A DNA stretch of 64,000 bases from Lithospermum erythrorhizon (GCA_019722365.1 JADFUC010002331.1:1-64000); one strand, 5' to 3'. Shown: positions 23,695-36,927, counted from the first letter of the stretch. Notes: generated by a model from the sequence alone, not told the origin. Numbers and translations: made by a program.

Positions 23695-24354
23695 GTAATG
23701 TTCTCAATGCTCACTTGTCTTAATGAATACAGAAAGTGAATTGGTTTTTGCTACCGTGGATACAAAATGCAACATAGTAGGTATGCTCAGTGCGCGCCCT
23801 GTGCTCGTGTGCCTTGGTTTTTCTATATTCTTCCAGGTCCTTGTCGTTGTGCTTTTATTTGGTTGTTGTAGCCCATCCTAGGTAGCATTCATTCTTTGAT
23901 ATTCAAACTACCTTCTGTGTAGAAATTTGGGGAGAGGTGGTAATTTATATCACCTCTCTCTCTGTCTCAAAGGTATTTGGGATAGTTTGAAAAGTTCTAT
24001 GACGATAGCTTACAACACCTTACCTTCTTCACCAAGTAAATAGGAGTATTAAGAATGAGATTTGATTGACTAAACAAACTAAAACGTAGAAGAGCTCATC
24101 CAGATTTTGATTTCTGAAGCTACCCACCCATCAAGAAGATGTGAAACATTATAATCAGATTCAAAGAAGTTGTGAAACATTACAATCGAATTCAACAAAA
24201 AATTACATTTTTATGCAGTTATAGTTGCTATAACAAAGCAGCAGCGGAATGGGACCTGAAAATAAAGCAGGCTTCTATAGAACTCGAGAACACGAATGAG
24301 GAGGGTGGTAACTGCGAAACAAAATAAGTTTTTCCAATGCATTGCAACAAGAAT
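23695..24354. other. Convergent intergenic spacer between the Phox-type gene and TRS120
   Basis: About 660 nt that must hold the 3' UTRs of both genes. A ctctctctctgtctc stretch occurs near 23,955. A near-duplicate word (gtgaaacattataatcagattca and gtgaaacattacaatcgaattca) occurs near 24,141 and 24,173. No gene is seen. Confidence 0.5.
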
Positions 24355-27300
24355 TCAACCAGATCCTTTTACTTGGACTCGAAAAGGGGCCCCACGACAT
24401 AATATTGGCTCATCAATCGAATTAGTTTTCGCTCGTGCTCTGAGTAGTTCATTAGCATCATTAATCAAAGCAGCAGCTACAAGGGTGTACTCGCCAGGAA
24501 CCAGGAAGCAGAGGGAGAAAGAATGCTTGATTTCCTTAAGCGGAGGAACCTCCATACTGATACCACTCAAAACACCTAGGATGGAATCAAAAGCACGAGA
24601 CACATAAGTAACTGATAAAAAGAAATTATCTCCTGAAAACCGAATAAACAACTATCAAAGAACCAAGCCAAACCTAGTATCATGATGTGCAAAAACCTGC
24701 ATTGAACTTTCACAATATAGTGGATGTTGATAGAGCTTCTCAAAAACATATTAGTAACCTAATGCAGAAAATGTTTAAACATGAAGCACTTTTTGTTATA
24801 CAACCGACTTAAAAAGCCCACTTAATCCGTCTTAGATACCAACATGGTGTGTTTGTTTGAGGTGTGGAATTGGTGGATGACTCTATAAAAGTTCTCTCAA
24901 ATCTGTATTGAGTTACCCTCCAATGCCATGCCTATAACAAACACACCTTCAATGCAATAGCTAATATTCAGCTTCACACTATGTGAGAGTTGCCAAAAGG
25001 AGAGAAAACAAGGGGTCAGAGTGGAACCTACCTGCCCATAGAACAGTGGCTTTCTCGCCCTCAAAGCAGTTTTCACCAGCTACATCTCTACATGCTATAC
25101 TTAGACGTATTCTGATCATATCCTTTGTATTATTGCGTACAAACACTTCCATAGGAGTCATGTCATGAGAAACAATGGATCCTATAGAAGAGCAGGCTTC
25201 CACAGATTCATCAGGTGAAGTACGATCCTCAGATTGTCCAGTATCCTTCTTGGAAAGCTTAAATCCAAAGTTCAGTGGATCTGGCAGCAATACATCCATC
25301 ACTGTAGTCTGAAGGGCAGCCTGTATAGCTTCCTTGATATTTAATTCTCCTGAGCTATTCCGTCCTGATTGCCATCTGACCTTTATTTTAGAAATTACAT
25401 TCTTTATGGATGCATTTACTTCAGCTTTTGTAGTTTTTTCTGAGAAGCTTGAAATTCTGCTTCTAGCACCGGATACTGATGAATCCTTAGCTAGAAACGA
25501 GCCATCAAGAACAGGTAATTTGAAATGTTCCAATGGTATTAACACTCTAGAAGTGTAGTCTCTGTCAATTCTTGTCTTAGGATAATCAAATTCTGAACCA
25601 GGACTGCTGACAGGACTACCAGTATCAGAGTCAAACTGAACTGAGACGCCAATCTCGAAGGCAACATCGGTTGGATTAGACAACTCTAGTTCAAGGAATT
25701 GCAGACCCCAACTACCCCTGTAAGGATCAATTTTTATAAATTTACCAGTCTGTCTTTCAGAACCAGATGCTTCTTCAGTAGAGCTGCACCCTGGGTGACT
25801 CAATTCCTGATGATTCTCTCCAACAAGAGCTGGAATTTCCATTGAAAGCAAACGAGCATTTACAAATGACAAGCCTTGTAACACACAAATATTTAGGGGA
25901 ATTACCAACCGTCTTCCAGGGGAAGGAACGTGCTTATCATTCTCTGTCTCTCTGCTACTTTCCAGTGGTCCTGATATGAAGAATATACCAAGATGAGGTA
26001 TTGGCTAACTTCATATTTAAGCACACAATTAAAAATAAATGGTTTGTTGAGTGACTGACAATTTGATGTATCTAAGAAGAGAAAAAGAAACAGAGAACAA
26101 TCGTGACAAATAAACAAAAACTCATCCACTGCTACAAATGACAGCAGATTTCCTAAGTAGATTATCTCAGTCTGGTTGCCATCAATTAAAAGAAAAAGAG
26201 CTAATTCGGTGTGACTGGAAAAGTGGAGAAGGATGGACTACAAACATTAAACGAAAAATACAACAAAATTGTGCATACTAAATGCAGCCTTTTGCTTCAC
26301 TAGCATGACGACCCCACTTTTCCCCTAACCTCATATAAGTATGATGGAGCTAATTTTATACGTAGTATTTATTTACATGAGATCTAAAGCTAGACATGAT
26401 TGATATAGTAACTACTGTAGTTAGACTGTTAGAGTAAATTTATTGTCGACATGTTCTACTACCTGCATAGTGGATCACCAGTATTGGGCTACTTCTATCC
26501 TTTACTTGTCTCGCAGCACTCCCAGCAGCATTTCTGCCAGTAGAATTATCAGACTCGGTGATCCCTAGCTGCCATGCTTTGACTGTAATAGGTATGGTTA
26601 CTTCAGAACCCGGCTTCAGAGGTAGGGAAGACTTTAGAGTCTCATGAGAAATTGATACAACACTATCCTGATTCTTCCCAGACAATGAAATGTGTGCCTG
26701 CTCAACTGGTACCGTACCAGCGTTTGCCAAACTAATCCAGACATCACGAATCTCACCTTCGTATAAAATGACTGAACCATCACCTCCAACAAAATGTGAG
26801 ACCAGTAAGGGAATAGGAGATATTACAGAGATATTAGGGAAAGATATATGCTTCAACTTTGCAGATCCAGAAGAACGGAACGGGTCAGATAGGACAAGTC
26901 CTTGTGCTGCTCCGGCAAGAAGGTTTTCTACATCCTTAAAAAGATGCTCAGTGATAACTCCGAAACAATGCACAATGCATCCTGGAATATTGACCTGCCC
27001 CAGTTTAGTCGGAATTCCAGATAAAGTTATGACCTTTGAAGTATTAGCTGGCAGATTCACACTGATGGGGAAAGCATCAAAGTTGTCAGAATGCACAGAG
27101 AGATATATACTGTCAACCATCAAGTCAAAACCACATGGATTTGCCAATTCCACTAGCACCTGGACTGGTTCACCAACGACCCACACCAGCTCCTGTTTAT
27201 TGCCATTGTTTGGCTCACCTTTACTAAATGGTGTATAAATAAAAGGGCCAGAAGGAGCAGCCCCTGTCCACCAATCCTCCTTTGCAGGGTTGCGTTTGAC

Positions 27301-30300
27301 AATGTCCATTTGTGACGGATGTAATGGAAAAGAATGCAACCTATTTCACCATAGAAAAGAGAGAACATATTTTAAGCTGCATCCTTATCTAAGTTGGCTT
27401 AATAACTACAAGTATAATATTATTAAACACTTGCACATTTAGTATTTTATTTTAGAATCTTTCAGTTGTGCCAACAATCGAGTTGATTTGGTAAATTTAT
27501 ACTCCTATAGATGAGAATAGGTTGTAAATTATATTCTTATTGTGCCTACAATGGAACCTCTATTGGGATTCTGATAATTTAGTGGTTGGTTTTCTTCTTC
27601 TTATCGTGTCACTATATTTCCTTTTAAGCTTGATAATTGCATAGGAACCTTTCAGCATGCAAATAAAATACTAAGTGCTGATGAGTTTACATAAACAGCG
27701 AACTGCTTAGAACAAAGAGCAACTACAAGTATGTTGTGCATCTCTGTACTACAGCAATGGAGGAGATTGAGTACTACAGCAATGGAGCAGATTGAGACCT
27801 CTGAGAGAGTATAAAATGGAAGTGCTTTGAGTTTAGTAACAACCTTATGAAGGGTAAAGCAGGATCAGCAGACCGTGTTCCTGAGGGAAGCCTTTCAGCT
27901 GAATTTGTCAGCGCACTTAACAGACCATTTTGGCCGGCAGGAGTAATAAGAGGATAGTAAGATCTAAGCAGACGGGCTGCAGCACTCCAAGCAGCAAGGG
28001 GATCTCCAGCCCTTACAGCAGATAGAAGCAGTTCACGTAGCACAACCATTTGGAGGGTGCTCCATTGAGAAGCAAACTGTGAGACTATAGAGTGGTGATG
28101 CATTTTGCCTCCATCTGAGTGAACAACTCCAGTTTCCTATAGACAAAGCATATTTTTAGAATGTTTATATAATAAGAACATTAATGAAAATAAACACAAC
28201 AAATAAGCTTGGTTATAAAATCCAACACAACTGTTTCCTTAAATAAATACAACTACAAAACCACAACAGTTCAGTAAGAAAATATGCAGAAAATATATTT
28301 TACTCGATTTTTCAAGTCTGCTTCAATTCAGACAATATCAAATGGGGCACACTTACATTGGACAGGGAAGGTCCAGTGGATCCTCTACTCTGAACACGGT
28401 ATGCCTTAGTGGTCATTGCTAATACTTGCATTGCACTAATGGCAGCTAATCTATTTTCCTGTTGTAGGTATAACTGAGCTACTTGCCTTGAGAAAAATGC
28501 AGCTTTTCGATGATAACCAAGAGTACCAAAGAGTCTAGCTATCTCTACATATAATACGAGTCTGTCACTTGCATCAATCAATGACTTTGCTCCATCAGAA
28601 GCAGCCGTCAACAAATCAACAACTTCCCTGGCTAGCTCCCGCCTTTAATCCCAGAAAAAAAATGAAGGTGAGTAAGAAATTCATATTATAAACCAAATCC
28701 GACAAACCACAAGCTAAATAGTGAGTGAAACATTCTGGAATTACATCATTAGTGCACCCCATCTATGGAATAATAACACAGTAAAAGTAGCAAAGAAATG
28801 GAAGGCCATTATCAAGAAAAGGAGTGTCATAATCATTGCTTGCTTAAATATAATAAAAGAAAAAAAGATACCGGAAGAGAAAAATGAGGCTTCTGAAAGA
28901 AACCAGACATTGAGAGTATTGTAATTAAAGAGCAATAGCCAAGATCTTACCAATAACATTACCTATCTACAACTTCACATTAGAGTAGATGTTTCTCTAT
29001 TAATTTAGACTCTAAAGGAAATGATGGAAGGCATTTAAGTTTAACACTAAGTTGAGGACAACAGTCAAATCCTCCCCGAGACTAATTTTTATCACAATCA
29101 TTCCAGGGTCCGCAGTTGCTGCTTAAGAATTCTCAAATTTTGAGTTAGAAAATAACTCCGGAGGCATCATACTCAACCCGATTGAGGAGGTCAAAGGCTT
29201 CAACTATTCTGGATATTCCAAAATCCTTTCATGTCTGTTTGTTATGTCATTGATCAGATTTTCAAAGTAAATGTATGAATGCTGCAAGGCAAGAATATTA
29301 TTTTTTATCTTACCTGTAACCAACTTCCATTTCAGAATCACCTCACGTAATTTACTAATAAAGCGTGAACATACTAATATTCGAACTCAAAAGTACAAGC
29401 AAGATTAACTAATCATAACAGATAAGACTATAGTATGTTTTCAACAAACATAAACAGTAAACGAATACCTGCATAGAAATCTTGCCAGTTTCAGGGTAGC
29501 TTCCAGTTCGAAACTTAAGGGCGAAACTCTGCCAAAAAATGGCGGACAATTACATAACTGAGAGGAAGCATATCAACTACAGAGTACAGACGACACTGAA
29601 AGATTAAATATGGCCAATTACTAATCATGATTATCAGATTCCATGCTTTCTAAGCATATGGCCTCTTTCCCAAGCATACATGTCGCAAAAATAAGCTGAT
29701 TCAAATTTTGTTAGCATTGCTTTGAATGAAAGAGAATCACATCACCAGTGGCATAAACGAAAGATGTCAGAGATAATGAGATAACAAGGATAGTTGTGTC
29801 ATGTATCACTTTTGCAACGATTGCATCAAAGAGGGTTTCTAACTTTAGTTCATGATCACACACCTCTGAGCATTATCTTGGATGAATGATTTTCGGTAAT
29901 GAAGAATGACACTATTATAGCGGAACTTCACTTCTTCCTCTAGAGCTGGATCTCTCAGTCCCAAGCGATCTATCTAAACATGCACAAGTACAAGAGAAAG
30001 AATTTAGTTAAACTACTGATTACTGAATAATACAATCCACGAGGGAATATTCAGCAAGACTTAATGTACATTTCAGAAAAATAAAATCAAACTAACAATA
30101 AGGAGAGATGTGAATTCCGTGGTTGGTTGTCAGATAGTATTTTTATTATCATTTACACTTACCAGCAATGCACAAACGCTTCCCTCCAAGGCCCCAGCAT
30201 ACCAGAAAAAATCACCGGTCAACCTTGCCAGCTCGAGTGCGGTAGAATAATGTGCATCAGCATCAACAGGAGATCCTGCCAACAAGCAATAATCCCCTAT

Positions 30301-31358
30301 AGTTTTCTGTGCACGACCAAGTCTCTTTTTCTTGGCCTTGATCACCTGGATTTGATTTGCAAAAATTAAACAATTTTAAATTGTTCACACTCCACACCTA
30401 GAATGCAAATTTTCCCTTTTAAATAGAGGCAACATAAAGTTCCACTAAACATGTATTGGAACATAAGGAAAATGCATGATCAATTTTGAAGAGACCTAAG
30501 ATGAAATGAACCTCCTCTGAGCTGAGACTGGCTTGAGAATCCAAAGGGGTCTTCAGAATGCTCCCTCCAGATTCTGCTTTAAGAACCGATTTCTCAAACT
30601 CCATCAACAATGAGGCTGCAACATCTTGCATCATAGTCTGCAGGTGAAATTCCTCGGTTTGCCTATCCGCAGGAGGAAATAGCACTAGATTGCTTCCCTT
30701 GTTGCTATCGTCATCTAGCTGAATAATATAGTTAACAAACAAGTATAAAGTCAACATTTTCCCCCTTATTTCTTACCACTATAAGAAAAGGATCCATTTA
30801 GTATTTTAGTCATAGCCCCTTATTTCCATACAGTGATTAAACAATAAACCATGGAACTTAGAATAATCTTTATCATTCACTTATAACTTGTCATTCTTAT
30901 TACAACTATCTATATCATGCACTAATTACGAAGGTAGTATAATAAACCTGGTGATCACCAGGAGAAAAAGCGAAACAGCGTCGAACAAGAGCGGAATCGT
31001 AGCCCTTAGAAGCATTATCAAACAAGGCCTTGACATTACGAAGATCGGGCGAAGAGGGACAATGAGCGATCCCGATAACGGCCATGGTTTTGCGATTGGA
31101 CTGGAAGTCTTCCCAGGGACTAGCGGCCGAGGCGCCTACGATGAACTTGAGACGCAGCGTGCCGGAGTCCCAGGGTTGGTTAGCGAAGGGGGACTTGTGG
31201 TGCTGCGTGTAGAACGAGCTTATTGATGCCAGCGAGATTGTGTGGTGCCGGAGTAGTGCGCTTGTGTAGTCCCGGAACAGCCTGGCTGGGATGTGCCCGA
31301 TTGCCACCACCGCTATCCTTATCATTGAGCTCGTTTCGATGCTCACGTCTGGCTCCAT
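24355..31358 (-). CDS. TRS120: TRS120, TRAPPII complex subunit
   Basis: Ten exons assembled with consistent phases: 31358-30948, 30718-30512, 30345-30163, 29973-29864, 29528-29469, 28642-28357, 28136-27844, 27340-26463, 25970-25032 and 24575-24355. All introns are GT..AG. The product is about 1,195 residues, close to the roughly 1,190 of the Arabidopsis protein. The N terminus MEPDVSIETSSMIRIAV, the segments SSFYTQHHKSPF, PWEDFQSNRK, QTMMQDVAASLLMEFEK, YSTALELARLTGDFFWYAG, NSVILHYRKSFIQ, DPLAAWSAAARLLRSYYPLI and VKRNPAKEDWW, and the end EIKHSFSLCFLVPGEYTLVA are diagnostic. TRS120 is a TRAPPII-specific tethering subunit acting at the trans-Golgi/early endosome and cell plate; it is needed for cytokinesis and post-Golgi sorting. 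The start at 31358 is preferred over the in-frame ATG at 31376 because the family begins MEPDVSIE. It is divergent from ALF4. Confidence 0.95.
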
Positions 31359-31820
31359 TTTTTCACCAGATCTCACAACAACAAAGGATTAGTAGTGCGG
31401 ATTTATATCAATCATCTTCCTTTTAATATAACTACTATCATTACCTTTAATAAATATCTCCGTCTTTCTCTACCCATCATTTTATTATTCAATCCGTTTA
31501 TATTCCGTTTTTTTATTTCCTTCATTCCACAGCTTATATTCATTAATTTTTTTCTTTCGATTTTTTTGAAGTATTTGATGTTTTTAAAGCAAATATTTTA
31601 ACCAACAATCACCTGCTAAGCATTAAATTTAATTTTACTCACTCAACTACCCTTTTTATTTAAATCGAAAACATAAAAATTAATATCCTTTCCAAATTAA
31701 ATATTGAAACCGAGGTTAGAATAAAATGGCAAAATTAAAACTCTCATCGAACATTCCCGCGAATTAACTCAAAACTTTCTGCAGAAGCTTCTTCATTTCG
31801 TATATCGAAATAACTACTGA

Positions 31821-31900
31821 AAGCACGATTCAGAGCCTTTCGACAACGACTCAAATCCCACACTCGATCGCCTCCATCAAACCCTAGCCTCCTGCTACAG
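31821..31900 (+). other. Possible first coding exon of ALF4 (no start codon or GT donor visible)
   Basis: In the frame following a TGA at 31818 the sequence reads HDSEPFDNDSNPTLDRL then HQTLASCY and ends TACAG at 31900. The RL..TLASC pattern directly before LIEAGDF of the next exon is what I expect for the ALF4 N terminus. However, there is no in-frame ATG, and the base pair after CAG is AT, not GT. It may be a degraded exon, a leader sequence, or a misreading on my part. Confidence 0.3.
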
Positions 31901-31908
31901 ATTAATTA

Positions 31909-32103
31909 CTCCCTCCATTTCAATTTAACTAACAAACTTTAATTTATTCCATTTAATTTTATATGTATATGAAAATATTAATAAAATTATATTAAATGCA
32001 CTACCATGTTGCAATTATTAGTAAGAATGGAATATGTGAATAAGCTTAATGTAGTGTCGAAGTTGAGTTATTTTTATCACTGATTAAATTGAAATGGAGG
32101 TAG
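31909..32103. mobile_element. Stowaway-like MITE in the ALF4 5' region
   Basis: A 195-nt element bounded by inverted repeats CTCCCTCCATTTCAATTTAA at the left and TTAAATTGAAATGGAGGTAG at the right, nearly perfect, with the TA target duplication at 31907-31908 and 32104-32105. The interior is AT-rich without coding potential. This is the classic Stowaway structure (Tc1/mariner-related, non-autonomous). It sits between the possible first ALF4 exon and the first certain one, only 62 nt upstream of the latter. Confidence 0.85.
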
Positions 32104-32165
32104 TATTTTACTTTACGAATTTATAGTTAATTTGACTTTAATATATATATTTAATTTTGAATCAG

Positions 32166-35100
32166 TTGATTGAAGCTGGTGATTTTAGCAAAGCCGACCA
32201 GGAAATTTTGGAGCTCGTTGAATTCCTTAATTCGCTGTCGGAATCAGCAGTAAGCGATCCCGAGAACGAAGAAGCTGAAACTGTAGCGTTTAGTGTAATT
32301 TATCAAGTGTATGACTATATTGGTTTGCCTGAATTGGATCAGGTAATGTGGTGAAATTGTGCTCCCTATACCCCAAAAAGATTGTCATGTTTGGTACTCA
32401 ATTGTCAAAATTAACAAACTCGAAGGTCTTAATTGACTCACATAACTTGGCTTCGAATCATAATTGTCATAATAATTGTAAAATACGTTGAAAATACCAT
32501 CCTCTGAGATATGTTGTTGCAATTGTTTTTAATATGCAAAAGTATTTAATTTCAATTAAAAAATTAACAGTCTTTTCGGGCAGGAGGGAGTAATTAATTA
32601 TGTATGTTGATTGATGTGTGGTCGGCTAAGTTTGTGTGTTATTAATGTAGGAGGTAATTGACGCACTTTCATACCAGTTGCCCAGAGCTGTGGCTAGATT
32701 CACGTGTGTTTCGAGGAGGTGTGCAGAAGTTGCTCACGATTTGATTGATCGGTTGATAGATTTAAGCAATCCTCGTGATATGATTTCAATTCTTTGTGAG
32801 GTTAAATATATTCTTTAATGGTGCTTGCACTTCTGATGTATCTGGTTTAGTTCATTTTTAAGACACTTGTAAAAGAAAGTGAATCGCATGCTTGGGTAAT
32901 GTTCTTGTGGAGTGAAATATGTAACACAAATTGAAATTCATATTAATCCACTGCAAAACAAATTTTAATGCTCAATTGGGTTAAGAAGACTTCTGATTTC
33001 CTTGTTTGTTGATTGAGACAAGGTTTCTCAGATTTTATAATTTTATAACTACGAGAGAGAAGCTATATCAATTTGGTCGTAGCTGGATAGACTTGCATTT
33101 GACCTCAATCTTATTAGGTTATGAATGTAGATTAAAATATCACGTCCTTGAATCTTTCAGGAATGCATCAGAATTTAAATCATGTAAACCAAGAAAAAAG
33201 AATTTAAATGCATCCTTTCCTTGTAATATGGTTCAGTGGTTAGCCATACCTACTCACCAAGCAAAGAAAACAATCTTAATGTGCTCTCTTTAGAATAAGA
33301 AGATGTTGCTTTTACAGTTTTCTTTTGTAAATTGGTTTGCTTTACTTGAATGTGGAAAATGTTTCTCATCACCGATATCTGGGATGCAGTTTGTATTGCA
33401 TAATCTATAACCGTTTTGACAACTTATTCTTTTTCTTTCAGGCATTGGGGTTAGCTAGTAAAATGTTTATGGTTCCTAATTATTTTGTTCCCCTTCTAGG
33501 TGGAATTGCTAAAGGTAGACCTTGTCCATCTTCTAAGCTAATGCAGATTATTAAATATATTCATGGCATGACTTATTGGAACCTCTTTCAGTAGTTTTAT
33601 ACACAGTATATTAGTGTTTAAATAAACGATAAGGAACATCGACTCTTCATTTTCTCTTTTCAGTGTTGGGTTCCATCAGGAGACACCATTTTGAGCAGTT
33701 TAAAGTTGCAGTTCCCATCATTTTGAATGTATTAAAGGCTATTGCATTAGATTTGGATGTTGAAGATATAGATTGTGAGGACTTGTTCAATAAGACAATT
33801 GACATTGCACACTCCATACAAGCAATAAATGTGAAGTTGGTCTGTTAATCCTGACTACTTCTCATGCTATGTTCCATCAATGGTAAATTGAGTCTTGTTT
33901 AAATTCTTACATGGTGGTGGCTTTGCTGCAGGAAGGAGAAGATGGGAAACAGTCTTCTGCTCTGTTTAGCCTATTTATCTTGGAGACCATGGTCGGAACT
34001 CATTTGTGTATCTTATTTTTCCTAAAACATTTCCCATTTTCTGCAGTTTATGATTTTGGTTTTTATTTTTCATATTTCCCCTGATGTAACAGAACTTATT
34101 TCTGATGCAGTATCTTGTAACAATAGGCATGAGAAACAAAGTCTCAAGCTGTGCATCTCTAGTGTTACAATTATCACACTTTCTTCGGCTGTGCAATTTG
34201 TCATATGTTGGTTTGATCATGGAACGCGATATTGATACTATTACAAAAATTGCACTAAGAGGTAAATTTGTTTGTTATAGATTAGACGAATTTAGAATTT
34301 TATAATGTTTCTATCATTACTACAACCTTGTAACGCATGTGATAAATGAGAGCTGAGAAGTATATTTTTGTGTAAAAGAGATGTATATTGTATTCACTAA
34401 AAGATTCTACAGATGATGGAGATTATCAGACGGGTTGCTTTTCTCATGTCAAACATGGATCAGCGCTTGCAGGTTAACCCACAAGTACTTGTGTTCTGTA
34501 AGGTCTTGCATGAGGCTGTTACTTGCATCAATACATCTCACTTATATCTGAGTGGTTTCTATCCATATGTAGTAATTTGGGGTTTCAAGTCTGATGAGAT
34601 TGCTATGGCTGCTGAAGCGGATTTCACCTTAATCAGAAGGGAGCTCCAGAGTGACCAGACCAAGAGATGGCAAGCAGTCGGCAAGATGAAGTACATTTTC
34701 ATCTCTACCGCTATTCCATGGGAACTGAAAAAGTTCGCAATTAATTTCATACTTGCCATATTGGATGGTAATTCACGTCATATATCTCAGGACAAATATG
34801 AAGACTACTCAATATATACACCTACATTATATTCCTCTTTACAGGTAAGTGATCTGTTTTCAGAGCTCTACAACCTCATCCTTTGTATTTTGATTTTAAC
34901 AATATTTATGATGTGTAGGGCATCCAAATGGTGATCATGTATTCTCCAGAGGCTGGGCTGCGAAAGCATGCTTTTGAAGCATTTAAAAACGTAAAAATAG
35001 ATACCTTGTCTTTGTTGAACCTCAATCTATGTGTTATGTAGCTAAGATTGTTTCCTTTCTTTCATCCCAGGTACTTGGAGATGTTCCGGCTTCTATACGA

Positions 35101-35461
35101 TTTGACATCTTAGAGGCTTTGATTAAGAACAGCGACTCTTCCTCAATGGTAAGCCATCATACTTAAAGCAATAGTTTTATCAGGAGTTATTCTAGCATTT
35201 TCTACAGATGTGGGCATATGCATGCAGTTCTAATTATTCTAGCATTTTCTACAGATTGCAATCCTTCTCCACTGTGTTAAAGAGGAAATGCATGCTGAAA
35301 TGAGAAATATACGTAGCGAAGTTTCAGAAGAAAATGGAACTGCTCGATGTACAGCTTTCTGGAACACTACTGTTCTTGAAGTAATACAGTCGGTTCTTAG
35401 GCCTCCAAAGGGTGGACCTCCCGACCTCCCTGAATATGGTGATGCGGTCAGCTCTCTCTCT

Positions 35462-35503
<42 letters not shown>

Positions 35504-36252
35504 CTCATTCAGAGTCCTTTGCATAAACTCTACAGGTTGTGTATTATGTTTCAGCCAACAAATTGCTAGTAATATATATTGCAGTCGAACTCCAGTTTAA
35601 TGACTCATTCCGAATTAATTTCTCTGTTTTTGTTTGTATGACATACTTTCTGAAAAAAAAATTGTGCAAGAATACTGACACATCTCCCAACTTTTATGTT
35701 GGTCTCTCTACCTTCTATTTGCAGTAATTGACTGTCATTTGATGTTTCGTGTGATGCAGGTTCTCTCTTGTCTGAATCTCTACAGATTTATTTTGATCAC
35801 AGAATCAAGTGGTAAGTTCACATTCTGGAATGATCTGATATAGAATAGAAAGTTCACCCTTTCACTGCATGTATGCGACACATCTGCACATTCACTAGTT
35901 TTGAGAAGTCTTCACTGTGTAAGGAGTTTAATACTACATATATCTTACTGTGTTGGTAGACTAAAGTACTTAGATTGATTTGGCACTCAGCAAGAATAGT
36001 TTGATTAAATTGTGCTCACCAAATTTCACAGGTAAAACCAATTATACTGGTGCACTGTTAAAAGACAGCTTGCAGAGAGCCTACGATGAGTGGCTTCTCC
36101 CCTTGCGCACTTTAGTGACTGGAATTGTGGCGGAGAACGAGAAGGACCATGATCAACTAGCATCTGACACAGTATGTGCTTTGAACCCCATAGAGCTAGT
36201 TATGTATCGCTGTATTGAACTAGTCGAAGAAAATCTGAAGCATCAGATTTAG
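32166..36252 (+). CDS. ALF4: ABERRANT LATERAL ROOT FORMATION 4 (ALF4), 5' end uncertain
   Basis: Thirteen exons in one continuous frame encode 577 residues: 32166-32342, 32651-32800, 33442-33514, 33664-33839, 33932-33991, 34111-34261, 34413-34472, 34573-34844, 34919-34990, 35071-35148, 35255-35446, 35760-35811 and 36032-36252 (TAG stop). All splice sites between them are GT..AG. Recognisable blocks are SDPENEEAE, DALSYQLPRAVARF, NPRDMISILCE, RRHHFEQFKVAVPIIL, NKVSSCASLVLQLS, SYVGLI, SHVKHGSALAVIWGF, QTKRWQAVGKMKYIF, PWELKKFAI, LDGN and TAFWNTTVLEVI. ALF4 is the plant glomulin-like protein that binds RBX1 and restrains SCF ubiquitin ligases, and is required for pericycle divisions in lateral root initiation. 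Codons for about 20 or more N-terminal residues are missing from this model (see 31821-31900). It is divergent from TRS120. Confidence 0.92.
32362..32590. mobile_element. Stowaway-like MITE inside an ALF4 intron
   Basis: ctccctataccccaaaaaga at the left and ttcgggcaggagggag at the right are imperfect inverted repeats, with TA following the right end. The left half (cccaaaaagattgtcatgtt, caattgtcaaaattaacaaa, ggtcttaattgac) is related to the tandem repeats at 41361-41670. It lies in the intron 32343-32650. Confidence 0.6.
35450..35505 (+). repeat. Compound (TC)n-(AC)n microsatellite at a splice donor
   Basis: A run of about ten TC units and then about fourteen AC units lies in the ALF4 intron. 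It begins only a few bases after the donor gtcagc at 35447. Long dinucleotide runs of this kind are length-variable. Confidence 0.9.
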
Positions 36253-36927
36253 CTGGTTCCAGGCACTCGAGTCTTTTAATACAGAGAATTCACTGTTCTT
36301 TAATGTCTTCATGGCCGTTGTATCCGATGTTTTCATATTGAGTTTGGCTACACAGTTTAATTAATGCAGAGAGTTTCCAGAGTAAAAGTAAGCTTCCGCA
36401 AGTTATATCTATTGGCACATATACATTCTAGATCTTAATCACACTGATGAAATCTTATGAAACTAGATTGGTGAAGCCTATTTTTTCTTTCTTTTAAGTT
36501 TAAGCTTCTTTGGACCTGATTTTTTTTTGTAAAACTGTACTTATGAATTGCAGTTCAAAACTTAAAATATTACTCCGTAATCAAAACCACCCCTAGGTCT
36601 AGGGTATTACTGGGAAAATCATATAGCCAAGTGGTAGACTTTTAGTGTAGGACAGAAAAATATACTTTTTCTATTTTGAGGCCATCAAATGCAAAGGCCA
36701 ACTTGTTGCACGATCTCAATTGTCAACTAATTTATGTAACTTGTTCTTCTTGGATCACTACATTGATGCAACAAAATTTCAATACCATGCGGATGAGTGG
36801 AATTGAAATTGAAATTTCCTACTTCATTTGTGGACATCCTCTCTCTCTAGCCCACTCATCTGTAAGTTCTCTCTCTAAAACTTAGAAAAATCTCAATGTT
36901 GATTTTAAGAATCTTCAATGTTATTAG

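Larger units (their letters stand above)
31359..32165. promoter_or_regulatory. Bidirectional promoter region between TRS120 and ALF4
   Basis: TRS120 starts on the minus strand at 31358 and the first certain ALF4 exon begins at 32166 on the plus strand, so about 800 nt must serve both. The stretch 31,400-31,700 is pyrimidine-rich. attcccgcgaat at 31753-31764 matches an E2F-type core (TTCCCGCG). A Stowaway MITE occupies 31909-32103. The head-to-head arrangement agrees with the neighbouring Arabidopsis loci At5g11030 and At5g11040 as I recall them. Confidence 0.5.

Noticed and set aside
26690..27238. 182-residue plus-strand frame opposite a TRS120 exon
   Set aside because: Antisense shadow of the well-supported TRS120 exon 26463-27340.
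33226..33262. ggttcagtggttagccatac, which looks like a tRNA A-box region
   Set aside because: No B box or cloverleaf follows; it is intron sequence of ALF4.
34473..34572. Reading the ALF4 exon through 34473-34572 without splicing (frame starting MMEIIRRVAFLMSNMDQRL)
   Set aside because: That frame loses the conserved SHVKHGSALAVIWGF block; a 100-nt GT..AG intron restores it exactly.
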